Notes: a model not told the origin generated them from the sequence alone. 64,000 nt of DNA from Zanthoxylum bungeanum (GCA_019454045.1 SKCR01015039.1:23948-87947), one strand, 5' to 3'; positions 1 to 13,096 are shown, counted from the stretch's first letter. Made by a program: numbers and translations.

Positions 1-699
1 TTATTGGCCAAAGTCAGATCACTTTTTGTCCAATGACATTGATTACGAAACTTTCCTCGTCAATGGGTCCTGCTTAACTGGAATCATTAGGTTTGTTTTT
101 GGCCAAAGCCAAGGCCTAGATGATTCGGAGGATAGGGTTAGGAAAATGTAATGGATACATTGACATTACATATGTTTCGGACTTGGATGTCCACCTAACC
201 GGATCTAGGAATTGGATGAGATCCAATGATCTGTGAGATCTACCTAGTTAAATAGCATACAGCTTTTTATTTGCCAAAGTCAGGGTTGTGTGTTATTTAT
301 AGGATCCTAGCCCACTAGGAAACGCGGTTTCCCGAGTACTCCACAGAGGGTTAGAGACTCGACGAAAAATAGTGGGAGGCAAGTATTGAATTTGCAACAT
401 TCGTTCAATTACTCGCTAAACACGCTCATTTATATTTTCTCTCGTCACATTAATCAAAAGTATTAGTTGGACTAATATTTTATGTTGTTTTAAAATATAT
501 ATAGTTGGACTATATACAAACTCATTCAATATATAGTTGATTTTATAATTGGATTATAGTAATCAATATAATTGAATTAAAAATTATAGTTGATTAAATA
601 ATTGGATTATTGTAATCATTATAATAAATAGTACCTTTTAAAATCATGAAAGAATTGAAAGGTTGAATATTTAAAATATATATAATCCTTTGGATTAAA

Positions 700-1169
700 T
701 GTTTTAAATGATTTAATTTCAATTGGGAATTAATAATAGGTTAATTTATTTGATAATAACTTATTATTACTAAGCCCATTATTAAGCAAATAGTAGAGCA
801 TAAAGTCTTTGAAGATTTATGTGATGATGACTTTAGTGCTTAATTAATATACTTATAATAAATCTATCTTTAGATTTAAAAGTATTAAAGTTGCAATTAA
901 TAATTCTTGGAGAATTAATTGACTATTCTAGTGGAGAAAAGTCAAAGTTTGCAATTGGGCATGTAGCACAAGGTGCACATCGTTTCGATATTCCGAAACC
1001 CAAGGCTTGGCCAAAGGTTTGTGAAATATTGAAAAGGATAATTGACATATCTCAAAGTGACTACCATTTGGATATGGAAGACACGAAGGAATTAAAGAAA
1101 GGGCGAGGCTCTAACTTTAAAAATATTTGTCAAGTTATGTTCACAACTAGTATTAAAATTAGATTTTAA
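700..1169 (+). pseudogene. copia-1 gag remnant
   Basis: Only scraps of a copia gag are left. A short open stretch at 891-1169 opens with TTG, not ATG. It carries the basic tract (KELKKGRGS) that in copia-2 and copia-4 follows the zinc knuckle. The knuckle itself is missing here: sequence after 'gacatatctcaa' at about 1050 skips straight to that tract. Bases 780-800 retain the 'aagcaaatagtagagca' stretch that in copia-4 encodes part of the gag N-terminus. There is no usable start codon and no continuous frame. Identification rests on alignment to the other two family members, not on a recognisable domain. Confidence 0.55.
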
Positions 1170-1959
1170 ATACTTAGTGTGGTACATAAAATATATGTAT
1201 TGACGTTCAGAATCCGCTGTGAGCTGGATACTGGCTTCAAGCCGAGATTTCTCTGCAAATTGGAAACGGGACGAAAGTCGCTGTTTCGACCGCAGATACC
1301 TAAGTTTAGGAACTACCCTTTGGGTATGTACTTAAATTAGGAAATGTTATAATGTAACTAGTTTAACTAGAGACATTATCTCTATATCAGTGTTTAATCC
1401 ATTGCGGATAAAACCTTTATATTTTAGAACACTAAAGTGTTTCATTATATAAAGATGATACTGAGATAAATACATTGGATGTAAATAACAGAATTTATTT
1501 TGAATATAAATAAAATCTCAAACATATAAAATGACAAATAAATAGCTCAAATTGATTTGATCAATAGAGACTTATTTGTGGCATTGTTGTCTAGGACACA
1601 ATTAAAGAAGACTCGTATATCCACACTTTTTAAGAGTGGGTACTAGGACTGATTTGACTATTCAAATAAGGTCTACGAATCTAGTTTATTAGGTTAAAAA
1701 CCTAAAATACTATTTACTTGGTAAATAGTAAAAGGGCCACCGATCTGTTAGCCCTATTCATGGTGAAGTTAGTGGGCCCATATCTAGCTAGGCTAGATGT
1801 GAACATGAATATTTCGTGACCTTAACGGATGTGACATCACGTTGTGGTTATGTGTTTCTTTTGAAGAACACAGATCAGAAACTTTAGAGTTTCGACACGA
1901 AGTAGACAAACAGATCGGCTGTAGTATTATTCCGCCACGGTAAAACCGTAATGGAAAAT

Positions 1960-3760
1960 ACTTAAGCAGTAAGTTTCATACGTAAATGAAAGAGTACGGT
2001 ATTCTTTCATATGAGGACTCCTCCCGAGACACGTTAGTTAGACGGTGTGTCCGAACCAAAAACCGAATTTTTGTTGGACATGATAAGGTTTATCACGAGT
2101 CGCTCTGAGCTACAATTTCCTTCAACAGGATATGTATTAACAGTGCAAAACTTATTTAGAATAAGGTTCCATATAAATCTGTTTGACAGATATCATATAG
2201 GATATGAACAGGGAAGAAACGAGGTTTCTCATTCCTGATAATTTGGGTATGCGAGGCATAGCGTTTGGGTGATACCAAACTAAGGACCAAATTGGATAAG
2301 TGCCAATATAAGTTATCCTAAGGGAAACCTTAAGTATAGTACTTATAAATCCCACATGAGAACAATGTATTGTTGCTCACCATGCGGTTTTCCTGAGAGG
2401 AATACCGATATGCAGTGGTCAGTGGGAGGATAGTGATACTCGATGAAAATCGGAGTGATACTATTCAAGGCACGAAGTCCGTAATGGAACACAAACAGTT
2501 CATCTATGATGAAACTATACCATTAATCTTCAAATACACAAGAAACTAGTAGATCGGATAGAGTCAGAAAACAACCTAGGGTATGGGTTTCTGATCTCAC
2601 CCCATAAAGATGTCAATCTTATGGAGGTGTACCATCCGACTACGTTATGAGGAAGTGATACGAGGTATCGACTCCCTGTTATGGCAAAGTGCCATGAATC
2701 CAAAATGGATTCCATGTATAACAACTATTTTGAATACTAGTTGTTGTACCACAAGGCGTTGTGCCTATGGTATATTAAACGTCTTCAAGGAAGACATACA
2801 TGGAAGGCAACATACCAACGTGCAAACCTAAGGTTTTGACGGAAAGGTATCGTTATCAACATTGTGTTAATAACGGTTCAACCTTTTACTTGTTGCCATG
2901 GTAAATCCATTTTGAAGATGCTTGTTGATAACTGTATATTTCATTTATGAAATATGTCAGTTACAGATCAAAATCGCTTTCCTGAAAAGGAAACCTTTTG
3001 GAGGATGTTTACAACATCCTGACGATTTTGTATAACCGACAAACCAGGTTTGCGGGTTATTCGATCATATTTGGATTGATGCAAGCATAAGGTTCTTGGA
3101 ACTGTCGTTTTGAAATAATCATAATGGTTTATGATTTGACTCAAAACGAAATAATTCTTGTGTATATAAGGAGGTTAGTGGGAGAGCGCACTGACAGTGA
3201 AATTCCCATAAAACAATGGTTGAAAGCTTGGCTTTCAATAGAAATTCTCCGTAGAATTCTGGAGATAACAACCTTTATTAGAGGAATAAAGATCTACTGG
3301 GATAGATTTGGAGTTGTTAACACTCTCTGGGAAATTGTACATTTAAAATGTACTTGTATTGGTGTCTCATACGCTTCGAGCATATGGAGTCACAATCAGG
3401 TCAATCCAAGTGACAGTCACTGGATTGAAGTTAAGAACATCTGTTAGTATCTCTGAGAACTAAAGATGCTATCTTTTACTATGGAGAAGGAGAACTTGAA
3501 GTGACTGGGATCACTGCTGCAAGTTTCCAAACAATTAAATACTATGTACTATAAAGTTTGAATAACGGACAGTGGAGCTGGAAATATTCCGAGCAAGATA
3601 ACTGTTGCCGAATAAACAACAAATGCGGATTATTGCTGCAGCTGAAGCAGCAATAGAAGCCATTTGGATCGATAATAAATCTAATTAGATTAGATATAGT
3701 TCTGTTAGCGGCTGAACTAGGCGTCAGCACAGGCTAAGGAATTAAAGGTCTCATCGACGA
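1960..3760 (+). pseudogene. copia-1 pol remnant (integrase, RT, RNase H fragments)
   Basis: Recognisable pieces occur in copia pol order but in shifting frames. At 2047-2130 is the integrase C-terminal helix region (LLDMIRFITSRSEL, the usual place after the catalytic Glu). At 2540-2600 is a basic linker before RT, at 2640-2700 an RT N-terminal piece (YEEVIRGIDSLLWQSAMN), at 3150-3300 the RT C-terminus (KIYWDRF), and at 3400-3700 RNase H scraps. The RT active-site segment is gone: compared with copia-4, about 39 bp around the YVDD position (near 3200) are deleted, so 'gacagtgaa' runs directly into 'attcccata'. No domain is intact, and the element cannot have supplied its own reverse transcriptase in this state. 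Confidence 0.75.
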
Positions 3761-3933
3761 TCCAGATATATACTTCTATATCATCTGATTCGTTCGGATC
3801 ATACATCGTGGCGATGTGATGATCGTATAAATCGTGTCAAACAACAAATCCGCTGACGAAAACCTTTCCTCAGCAATTTGAGCGAACCTTACATAGTTCG
3901 GGTGTAGGACACTCGAGTGACTGGCTATGTGCC

Positions 3934-3944
3934 AAGTGGGAGAT
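3934..3944 (+). other. Polypurine tract of copia-1
   Basis: AAGTGGGAGAT lies directly before the LTR start TGTTGG. The same tract, read on the minus strand, precedes the 3' LTR of copia-4 (38388-38400). It is the expected plus-strand primer site. Confidence 0.75.
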
Positions 3945-5930
3945 TGTTGGATAATATGACCCATAGCGTCACTATTTGCACAGATCATTGTGTTGTTGTA
4001 GCAAATTAACTATGTAACAAGGAAATTACACTCTCTTCATTTGTGATTAGATCACCATAGATATATAAATGAAGAGAGGTCCCTATGATTAGTTCCTGGA
4101 TTGAGATGATATGAGACAGTATCAGTCCACGAAGGATTAATCATTAAATATCCCTAGCCGTAGTATTATCGAGACTGGACATCGATAATGCGGAATAGGC
4201 TAGTATTGCACTTGTGCGCGTTGTGAGGGCACAACGGCATAGTTCTCATATATATAAGTATTGGATACTTGTGCAAGTGCGATAGGAGGTCGTGTTTCAC
4301 CGATGGTACGGGAAACAGCTTCGCTCTGGATAGACCCTTCGGAATCCCATTGGTATTATGACTAGGTGTCTATGGGAGGCCGAAATCAAGGTAGGTGTGT
4401 ATAGTCTTAACCTGAGACTTACATCGCTAATACTTAACTGGTTCTGTGTTCACCTCTTCTGGGTTTATCAGGAATCGTAGTGTATTGGATGTGATGTCAA
4501 GACGGAAGTGTCACTCCAGTCATAATGGAGATGATGTCACGCAGGATACGGTATTAGTGCTCTTAAGTGATGCGCATCCAATCGTGATATTATGACCAGG
4601 TCATGAATATCCGATTATAGAGACTAGTTACCAGACATCCGATATGTGTTTCGGACGGGGCAGACACTTATCCAGCCCCAGCCCTAGCACGTGATTATCC
4701 GATACTGGGCCGATATGCACAATACATTAGTATACTACGCTTGATATAGATCTTAATATTCTTAAAAGGATATGTCCGGAGAATTGGGATGACTTGGTGC
4801 TTTGCTAGGAGTTGACCTTGTCTCGTAAATCGGTAGAACGTAGTACTTGGTACGTACGTGATTCGGATACTCCGACGACCGTATTTACTGCCAGATTATC
4901 CGGGGATCTCATGGGTCGCTTCCCGATAATCCACCGATGACGCACAACTCGCACTCTTGAATAATCTGGGATTATACAGAAGAGAGAGAAAAGTAATCTA
5001 GGATTAATTACGGAGATATTTTATCTAGGATAAAATATCGTCTAGAGAGAGATAACGATTAATTTGGAATTAATCGGTAATTAATATATTCGATATATTA
5101 TACGAAATTAGATTTCGACGCGGAATTAAAATTAGATTTTGATTTGGGCAAACGAGTTAATTTAGAATTAATTCGTTAGCGACGTAAATAATAATTTCGC
5201 TAGCCGCAATTATTCGATTGAATTAACGTCGCGACGTAAGCTCGGTATTTCGGAAATATCAAACCCGAACGCGTGAGTGCACGTGGGCCCACTTTCATTT
5301 GGAAACGTGTGGGGCCCACATGACACATGTCATTTTATGCATTATTTTATCCTAATGCATTGCATGGTGATAGTGTGCAATACACTCAATGGTCTTGCAT
5401 GGAGTTTGAGTGTTTGACACTCTAAACCATTGCATGATTTGTGTCATAAATTTATTATCAATTTAATAAATATTATGGCATAAATTTAAATTGATTTTTG
5501 GTAAATCATTTTCAACTTAACACAACTTCAATCTCTCTCAAACTCTCTCCTCTCCTCACGCCAAAAACAAAAGATTTGCTCACTGGTTTTGAACCAGTTC
5601 AGGCGTGACTTTAGGGAAGCAAGGGTTGGGTTTTCATGGTGAAAACCGCAAGTGCTAGCACACTACGAGTCTTGCGAAGGTGGTAGGGAGGTTCCCCCAT
5701 GAGACGGGATCCATCCGACGAAGCTAGGAGCTCCGTTTCTTCACTCAAATTTCTGTTTTGCAGGGACAGTGGACTGTTGCAGTTTGGCGTGAAGGGCAGT
5801 GCGTTTTTGGACTTCATTCGTCTCCAAATCGACTCAACCGATCAATGTGAGTATTCCGCTACCTCCGTTGATGTGTTCACGCATGTTTTCATGTCTTGAT
5901 TTGATCTTGGGACCTTAGAATAAACCAACA
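3945..5930 (+). repeat. 3' LTR of copia-1 (1986 bp)
   Basis: The LTR begins TGTTGGATAATATGACCC after the polypurine tract and ends CCAACA, giving 6-bp terminal inverted repeats. Most of it aligns with the minus-oriented LTRs at 7129-9157, 15040-17067, 36375-38387 and 44325-46300. The segment about 5480-5890 has no obvious counterpart in those LTRs; only the last ~30 bp (TTTGATCTTGGGAC onward) match again. The R/U5 part therefore differs in this subfamily. Open frames inside it (for example 5699-5899) are chance. Confidence 0.85.
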
Positions 5931-7128
5931 ACGCTGTTCCAGGCTCGCGGCCCGGTCGGGAGTACGGAGTAGCCCGCGGGGGACTAAACCAGAGAATAAA
6001 GGAGTCGCCACCCAGCGTGAATTGGGAAATGATTTAAGAACGAACTCACCCCTCGCAAGGGAATACCTCAAACCGTTGGGTTCAGAATGGTCCTTTACTT
6101 ATGCCTCTTGTAATGAACGGATTTAAGAGATAATATAACCAAGCCTACGCAACATACATACGCAAGAATAACCTACATCTAAGTTTGCATACAACTAATA
6201 TCTAAGTTTGTGTACAACCTATATCTAAGTTTGCATGCATAAAAGTAAATCGACATAACGGTAAGCACACAATTTCATGAACATATTAAATAAATAAATG
6301 CGGAAATATAAATAAACAATAACGGTAAAAGCATAAATATTAAAGAGAGATAACTAAGCATATGATGGGGAAAGGAATAACTAAGGAGACAAACATGCAT
6401 AAAACATGATGAAGGAATTTGTCCAGTGTGTGCGCATTCCTGTAGCATTCGTAAATACGTTCAAACAGTAAACATAATGCACACATTCGAGTAGCGTTTG
6501 ATAACGTGTTTGAACGGGCTGAGGCAGAATACATACGTTCGTGTGGTGTTTGATAACGCGTTTGAACGAGATCACAAAAATGACATCTATAATCATATAA
6601 ACACATGCACGAGTGTTTTCCCAAACAGAACGTGGAGTTGTATCCCAAGTACAGACCGCACTACCATCCATTTGGATTCGGCTACAGAATTTACGTCTGG
6701 GTTTCCATCCGATAACCATAATGGATAGTACAAAATCATTCATCCAACAACAATAACATACATGAACCAAAAATATGCATGCGAAGAAATACTAATAAAT
6801 AATTGAAAAGATGAACGAGAGTAAATAAAAGGGTGCCCTCAGGTCTTACCTTTTAATTCGCCTCTTAGAATGAATTACGTGGCCGTCGGAAGGGTTAATG
6901 CTCTGTAACTCCTCTGGTTCACTGGTTCACTGTTTTCCTTCGTTGCCTCGCTGTTTTGGGCTGTTGTTTTCTCTATTTTTGCTGCTTTTTCTGGTCATTT
7001 TTTTTTGTTACTGTTTGCGGTATTTAGGGGGTTTCAGGGGTGACTGTTTTGAGGCTGTTTTGTGGCGGATAAATGCTGTTTTTCAGGGAGTGTTTTACGG
7101 GCAAGGCAGTTTTTCAGGGTGTATTTTT
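5931..7128 (-). repeat. gypsy-1 3' LTR, outer part
   Basis: This stretch aligns with 26984 to about 28180 of the 5' LTR. Its first 21 bp are missing because copia-1 inserted there. It ends in the T-run 7124-7128 where copia-2 entered. The right end lies in the short tandem repeat also seen at 28129-28272. Open frames such as 6340-6770 recur in the other LTR with many changes and look non-coding. Confidence 0.85.
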
Positions 7129-9157
7129 TGTTGGGTTTCTACTATAGTCCCAAGATCGATTTAAGCATAGAAATCATGTGAATACTCATAAGAAGTATGG
7201 CGGAATCATACTTACATTGATCGGCTTTTGCGATGCGACAAATAATAAAAATCCTTGCTCATTCCTTGAAGCATTCGGCCATGGCCTCCATGGTTGTCCA
7301 CTTTGTGTTCTTCAAGCTCAAAGCTTTGTTTGAGATTCCATGCTCATAGATTTGTTTCCCTAAAACCTTTGGATGACTCTTTGGTGTGCTAGCACTAGGA
7401 AATTTTGCCACAAAATTTCCCCTTATTCTTCCTTATTGTTCTCGGCTTTGAGAAGGAAAAATGGCCCAAGGCCGTGAGAAGTTGGGAGATAGAGGAAGAA
7501 GAATAAGTTGTGTGTTGTATTTTGTTTTTCCAAAAAAAAAACTAATACCAAAATTGTTTTCCAAAATTATGTATATCCTTTCAAAAAGTCAAAACAATAT
7601 TTTGGAGCCAAAATGGCAATAAAAGCCTACAACAACTCACATCACTATTCACATCAATCAATGATGACAAGCATCACTTCACTCAAAGTTATGTGACTTC
7701 CATCACTTGATTGACTAGTGATTTGACGCTTGATGTGACTTGTGGGCCGCACTTGAATTCGAAATGCGAGTGGGCCCGTAAACACTCCCGGGCTCGGGTT
7801 CGCTATTTCCGAATTAACGAATTTTCCTTTGCGACGTAATTAAATCAAATTTAATTAAATAATTATGCCTAGCAAAATTACTATTCACATCGCTAGTGAA
7901 TTAATTCTAAATTAACTCGTTTGTCCGAATTAAAATCTAATTTTAATTCCGCGTCGAAATCCAATTTCGTATAATATATCGAATATATTATTTGATCGAT
8001 TAAATCCAAATTAACCGTTCTCTCTCTTTAAATAATATTTTATCCTAGATAAAATATCTCTGTAATTAATCCTAGATTAATTTTCTCTCTTATCTAATTA
8101 ATCCCAGATTAATAAAGTGCGAGTCATACGTCATCGGTGAATCTTTGAGAAGCGACCCATGAGATCCCCAGATATGTTGGCAGTAAATCTGGTCGTCCAA
8201 CTATCCGAACACGTACGTACCTAGTACTACGTTTTTACCGATTTACAAGACATGGTTGGCTTCTAGCAAAGCACCGTGCCTACCCAATTCTCCAGAATAT
8301 TCTTAAAGGAATATGTGATCTTTATCAGGCGTAGTATACGTAGTATTGCGTATTGCGATCCAGTATCGGATGTCACATGCAAGGCCTAGGGCTGAAATTG
8401 TGTCTACCCCATACGAAGCACATATCGGATCTCTGGTAACTAGTCTCTATAATCGGATAAACATGACCTAGTCATAATATCCCGATAGTTGCAGCATAAA
8501 AGAGCACCAGTTCTGTATCCTACGTGATCATCATCTCCACTATGACTGGAGTGATACTTCCATCTTGACATCACACCCAATACACTACGATTCTCAATAT
8601 ACCCAGAAGAGGCGTACACAGAACCTGTTAAAGCCCTGGACGACCAAAACCAAAGTATATTGATTATCGCAAGTATTAGCGGTGCAAGTCTCTTGCTAAG
8701 TCCAAATACACCTACCCTGATTCAGACTTCCATAGACACATAGTCATACTACCAATGGAATTACGAGGGGTCTATCCAGAGAGAAGATGTTTCCGTATTA
8801 TCGGTAAACACAACCTCCTATTACACTTGCATGAGTATCCTATACCCAAATATATGAGAACTATGTCGTTATGCTCCCACAACGCTCACAAGTGTAATAC
8901 TAGTCTATTCCGTATTATCGATGTCCAATCTCGATAATACTACGACTAGGGATATTTAATGATTAAACCTTCGTGGATTGATACTGTCTCATATCATCTC
9001 AATTCAGAACTAATCATAGGGACATTCTATCATTTATACATCTTGGTAATCTAATTACAAATGATAAAAGAGCAATTTCCTTCATCACATAGTTAATTTG
9101 TACAACAATACCATGATCTGTACAAATAGTGATGTTATGGGTCATAATTGTCCAACA
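7129..9157 (-). repeat. 3' LTR of copia-2 (2029 bp)
   Basis: Read on the minus strand it starts TGTTGGACAATTATGACCC and ends AGAAACCCAACA. It pairs with 15040-17067. Differences cluster near its U5 end (about 7220-7310), and the rest is nearly the same. No coding content is supported. Confidence 0.9.
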
Positions 9158-9184
9158 ATCAATATTAAATCCAATTTATATTCT

Positions 9185-9517
9185 TTAAATATTCATCTGA
9201 TTCGTTCGGATCATACATCGTGGCGATGTGATGATCGAATAAATCACATCAGATGATAACACTACAAATCCGCTGACGAAAGTATTTCCTCAGCATAAAT
9301 TTGAGCGAACTGTACATAGTTCGGGTGTAGGACACTTGAGTGATTGGCTATAGGCCAAGTGAGAGAAATAATTGATTATATAGTTAGACTATAATAATCA
9401 TTACATCTCCCGAGAAAATGCTTTTGTCAGCGGATTTGCAGTGTTATCATCTGATGCGATTTATTCAATCATCACATCGCCACGATGTATGATCCGAACG
9501 AATCAGATGAATATTTG
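9185..9517. repeat. Inverted duplication beside the copia-2 3' LTR
   Basis: Two arms of about 110 bp, 9185-9294 and 9408-9517, are reverse complements with only a handful of mismatches; the spacer is about 113 bp. The right arm has the orientation expected for copia-2. The left arm, with its continuation to about 9367, reads in the opposite direction and matches copia-1 about 3785-3943, including a mutated polypurine tract (AAGTGAGAGA). The spacer piece 9366-9404 resembles the reverse complement of the AT-rich repeat at 12755-12790. The structure replaces the normal tract-LTR junction. Confidence 0.85.
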
Positions 9518-9539
9518 AAGTATATATATGGATCGTTGA

Positions 9540-11400
9540 TGAGACCATTAATTCTTTAGCCTGTGATGTAGCCTAGCTCAGCTACTAACAGAACTACTCC
9601 TAATCTCATTAGGATTATTATCGACCCAAATGGATTATATTGCTGCCTCAGCTGCAGCAATAACCCGTTTTTGTTGTTTATTCGGCAACAGTGTCTTGCT
9701 TGGAAGATTTCCATCTCACTGTTCCGTTATTCAAACTATATAGTATCGTTATTGCGATTTATAGTCGTTATAATCGGTTAGGAAACTTACAGCAGTGAAC
9801 CCAGTCACTTCAAGTTATCCTTCTCCATAGCTTAAGACATCATCCTTAGTTCATCTAAGATACTAAATGATGTTCTTAACATCAATCCAGTGACTATCAC
9901 TTGGATTGGCCTGATTGTGACTTCACATGCTCAAAGCATGTGAGACACCAGGTCACGTACATATATTTCAATGTGCGATTTCTCGGAGAGTGCCAACAAC
10001 TTTTAGATCTATCCCAATAGATCCTTATTCCTAGAATAAAGGTTGTCTCTCCAAAGAATTCTACGGAGAATTTATATGAAAGCCAAGCTTTTACCGGCTG
10101 TATTATGGGAATATCATTTCCAAAAAATGACATATCATCATTATTTTTAGGACAATCACTGTCAGTGCGCTCCCACTAACCCTTTTATATACACAAGAAT
10201 CAATTTTCGTTTTGAATTAAATCATACACCATTATGATTACATCAAAACGATGGTTCCAAGAACGCTATGCTTGCTTCAATCCATAAATGGATCGAATTA
10301 ACTTGCCAACCTTGTTTACTCATTTTGGTACGATAAAATCGTCAGGATATTGTAAACATCCTCCAAAAGGTTTCCGTTTAAGGAAAGCGATTTTGACGTT
10401 CTTGCTGCCATATTTCATAAATAAAATATGCAACATCAGCAAGCATTATCCAAATGGATTTAACCATGGCAATAAGTAAAAGGTTTCATCGTAATCGACA
10501 CAATGTTGATAACGATACCTTTTCGCTACAAGCCTAGCTTAATACATTGGTATGTTGCCATCCATGTATGTCTTCCTTGAAGACTTATATAGTACCAATA
10601 GGCACAATACCTTGCGGTACATCAACTAATGTCTAAACTTGGTTGGTATACATGGAATCCATTTCGGACTTTATGGCACTTTGCCATGATAGGGAGTCGA
10701 TACCTTGTATCACTTCCTCATACGTAGTCGGTTTGTCTTCCTCAATAAGATTGACATCTTTATGAGATGAGATCAGAAACCCATATCTCCCAGGTTGTTT
10801 TCTGACTCTCTTCGACTTACGCGGTTATTGTGTATTCGAAGATTGTGGTACATTTTCATCCTTGATGAACTGTTTGTGTTCCATTAAAGAATCGGTGCTT
10901 GGAATAGTATTACCCTAATTTTCATCGAGGTTTACTTTCTTTCCACTTACCACTGTATATAGGTATTCCTCTTAGGAAAACCGCATGGCGAGCAACAATT
11001 ACATTGTTCTCTTGTGAGTTGTATAAGTACTATACTTTGGTTTCCCTAGGATAACCTACAATTAGGCACTTATCCAATTTGGGTTTTAGTTTGGTATCAT
11101 CCAAACATATGCCCAGCATGCCCAAATCTTCAGGAATGAGAAAACCCAGTTTCTTAATTGTTCATATCTAATATGAAGTATGTCAAACAGATTTTTATGG
11201 AACCTTATTCAAAATAAGTGTTGCACTGTTCAATGCGTATCCCTTGAAGGAAAATGGTAGCTCAGAGTGACTCATGATTAACCTTATCATGTCCAACAAA
11301 ATTCGATTTCTCAGTTCGGACACACCGTCAAATTGAGGTGTTCCGTGAGGAGTCCTCATTGAAAGAATACTATACTCTTTCAAGTAATTGAGAAACTTAT
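9540..11400 (-). pseudogene. copia-2 pol remnant (integrase, RT, RNase H fragments)
   Basis: Read on the minus strand, 11195-11383 holds the end of a copia integrase (TPHGTPQFDGVSELRNRILLDMIR, with the catalytic-Glu neighbourhood V-S-E). Region 10600-10860 holds the basic linker and RT N-terminus, 9990-10140 the RT C-terminus (GNDIPIIQPVKAWL, FILGIRIYWDRS), and 9540-9900 scraps of RNase H. Where copia RT has Tyr-Val-Asp-Asp, the frame leading into GNDIP reads Asn-Asn-Asp-Asp, and the residues before it are lost in stops and shifts. The same altered site is present in copia-4 (Ser-Asn-Asp-Asp). There is no continuous ORF, so no enzyme can be made. Confidence 0.8.
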
Positions 11401-12077
11401 TACTTAAGTATTTTCCATCATGGTCTAATAATGATGTTTTAATACTTTAGCCGATCTGTCTGTCAACTTCGTGTCGAAACTCTTTGAATTTATCAAAAGT
11501 TTGCGATTTATGTTTCACAAGAAACACATAACCATAATGCGATGCCACATCCGTAAAGGTTTCGAAGTATTCATATCCACCTCTAGCCTAGCTAGACATG
11601 GGCCCACTTACGTCACTATGAACGAGGGCTAACAGATCGGTGGCATTTGCACTTTTATCAAGTAAAAAGTATTTCAGGCACTTTGCCTGGTAAACTAGAT
11701 TCGTTGACATCATTTGAATAGAATCAAATCCGTCCTAGTATCCATTCTTCAAAAGTGTGGATATATAAGTCTTGTTTAATGTGTCCCAGACAACAATGCC
11801 ACTTTTAAGTTTCAACTGATTAATTCAGTTTGAGCTATTTGTTTGTCATGTTATACGTTTGAGATTCATTTATATTCAAAATATAAATACTGTTATTCAC
11901 ATCTAATGTGTTTATCTCAATATCATCTTTATAAAATAAAACACTTTAGTGTTCTAGATTATAAAGGTATATCCGCAACGGATTATACTCTGATATAGAG
12001 ATAATGTTTCTAGTCAAACTAGTTACATTGTAACAGTTTCATAATTTAAGTACACACCCGAATGGTAGTTCCTAAAA

Positions 12078-12740
12078 TTAGGTTTCTACGATTAAAACAG
12101 CGACTCTCATCCCGTTTCTGACTCGCAGATAAATCTTAACTGAAGTCAGTATCCTACTTATCAGCAGATTCTGTACACTAGTACATATTTTATGTACCAC
12201 ATCTAGTATCAAAAATCCAATTTTGAAACTAATAGCGAACATGTTTATGACAAACATATTTGAAGTCGGAGCCTTGCCCTTCTTCACTTCCTTCATGTCT
12301 GCCTTGTCCATACAACAGTCACGCATCTAGTGACCCCGTTTGCCACAATTTAGATAGACATCTTGGGATATGTCATTTGTTTTCCCAGAAGATTATAATG
12401 ATTTTGCCTTTGCCCTTTTCCACACTCCAGAAGCCTTTGGCCAAGCTTTGGCCTTCTCGAATGTTGAAGTAAGATGCGCCTTGCGCTTCTTACACTATTG
12501 CAAACTCTGGCTTTGTCTCCTTGAGTATAGCCATTAACTCTCCAAGAGTTTTCTATTGCAATTTGTACTTCTAAGATCTAAGGATAGATCTATAAAGATC
12601 CTTCAATTTCAATATCATACTATAAGGATCTAATCCTTAGTTCTGACTAAGAAATTAAGAAGTCTTTGCGGCAAGCATAACGGATTAAGCACTAAAGTTA
12701 TCATCACATGAATAGTCCAACTATCGAATCAACGATTTTA
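12078..12740 (-). pseudogene. copia-2 gag remnant with broken zinc knuckle
   Basis: On the minus strand, 12310-12360 encodes a CCHC zinc knuckle with two lesions: the first Cys is Tyr, and the residue after the His is a TAG stop (12327-12329). The final Cys and the basic tract that follow are kept (12078-12326). Copia-4 has both lesions at the same codons. Upstream, about 190 bp that in copia-4 encode the gag N-terminus are missing: at about 12717 the sequence jumps from 'acatgaatag' to 'tccaactatc'. Nothing here could give a working nucleocapsid. Confidence 0.75.
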
Positions 12741-12750
12741 GGTAGTATTG

Positions 12751-12870
12751 ATTATAATGATTACTATAGTCTAACTATATAATCAATTATAATTTAATAG
12801 GTTAAATTCAATTATATTTATTATTATAATCCAATTATATAATCAACTATAATTTGAAGTAGTTTGAATA
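12751..12870 (-). repeat. 60-bp AT-rich tandem repeat, two copies
   Basis: Two imperfect copies start near 12751 and 12811, each with the core ATTATAATCCAATTATATAA or a variant. The same repeat has three copies in copia-4 (41971, 42031, 42091) and about two in copia-1 (525-625). Confidence 0.7.
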
Positions 12871-13096
12871 CAGTCCAGCTGTTTAATTTAAAACAACATT
12901 AAATATTAGTCCAACTAATATATTAATTTATATTGACGAAAAATTTGAAATGAGCGCGTATTGGCAAGTAACTAAACGAATATTGCAAATTTAATACTTG
13001 CCTCCCACTATTTTTCGGCGAGCCTCTAACCCTCTATGGAGTACTCGGGAAACCTTATTTCCTAGTGGGCTAGGATCCCGTTAAATAACACACAAT

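Larger units (their letters stand above)
1..5930 (+). mobile_element. copia-1: 3' part of a degenerate Ty1/copia element
   Basis: This is the 3' part of a plus-oriented copia element: leader, gag and pol remnants, polypurine tract and a complete 3' LTR. Its 5' LTR lies outside the window. Bases 1-430 align with the leader of copia-2 read on the minus strand (about 13000-13390), and the order of remnants is the same in copia-2 and copia-4, so the three form one family. The right edge is set by the LTR end CCAACA at 5930, followed at once by gypsy-1 LTR sequence starting ACGCT. The matching site in the other gypsy-1 LTR is 26984. I infer that copia-1 jumped into the gypsy-1 3' LTR 21 bp from its edge, with ACGCT as the probable target duplication; its partner copy cannot be checked here. 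It is the most divergent of the three family members. Confidence 0.85.

Noticed and set aside
5520..5900. Possible host-gene exon in the copia-1 LTR end (higher GC, tgcag boundary near 5760)
   Set aside because: It lies inside the LTR bounded by TGTTGG and CCAACA. The open frame is 66 residues without a domain. A captured piece is possible but not supported.
6340..6770. Overlapping minus-strand ORFs of 102 and 129 residues, with counterparts at 27393-27724
   Set aside because: They lie in both LTRs of gypsy-1, start mostly at non-ATG codons, differ by frame-breaking changes between the two LTRs and show no domain. Most likely chance ORFs in LTR sequence.
12260..12472. Plus-strand ORF with several Cys and Pro, also at 41301-41555
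   Set aside because: It is the opposite strand of the gag zinc-knuckle remnant; the Cys-rich look comes from that antisense.
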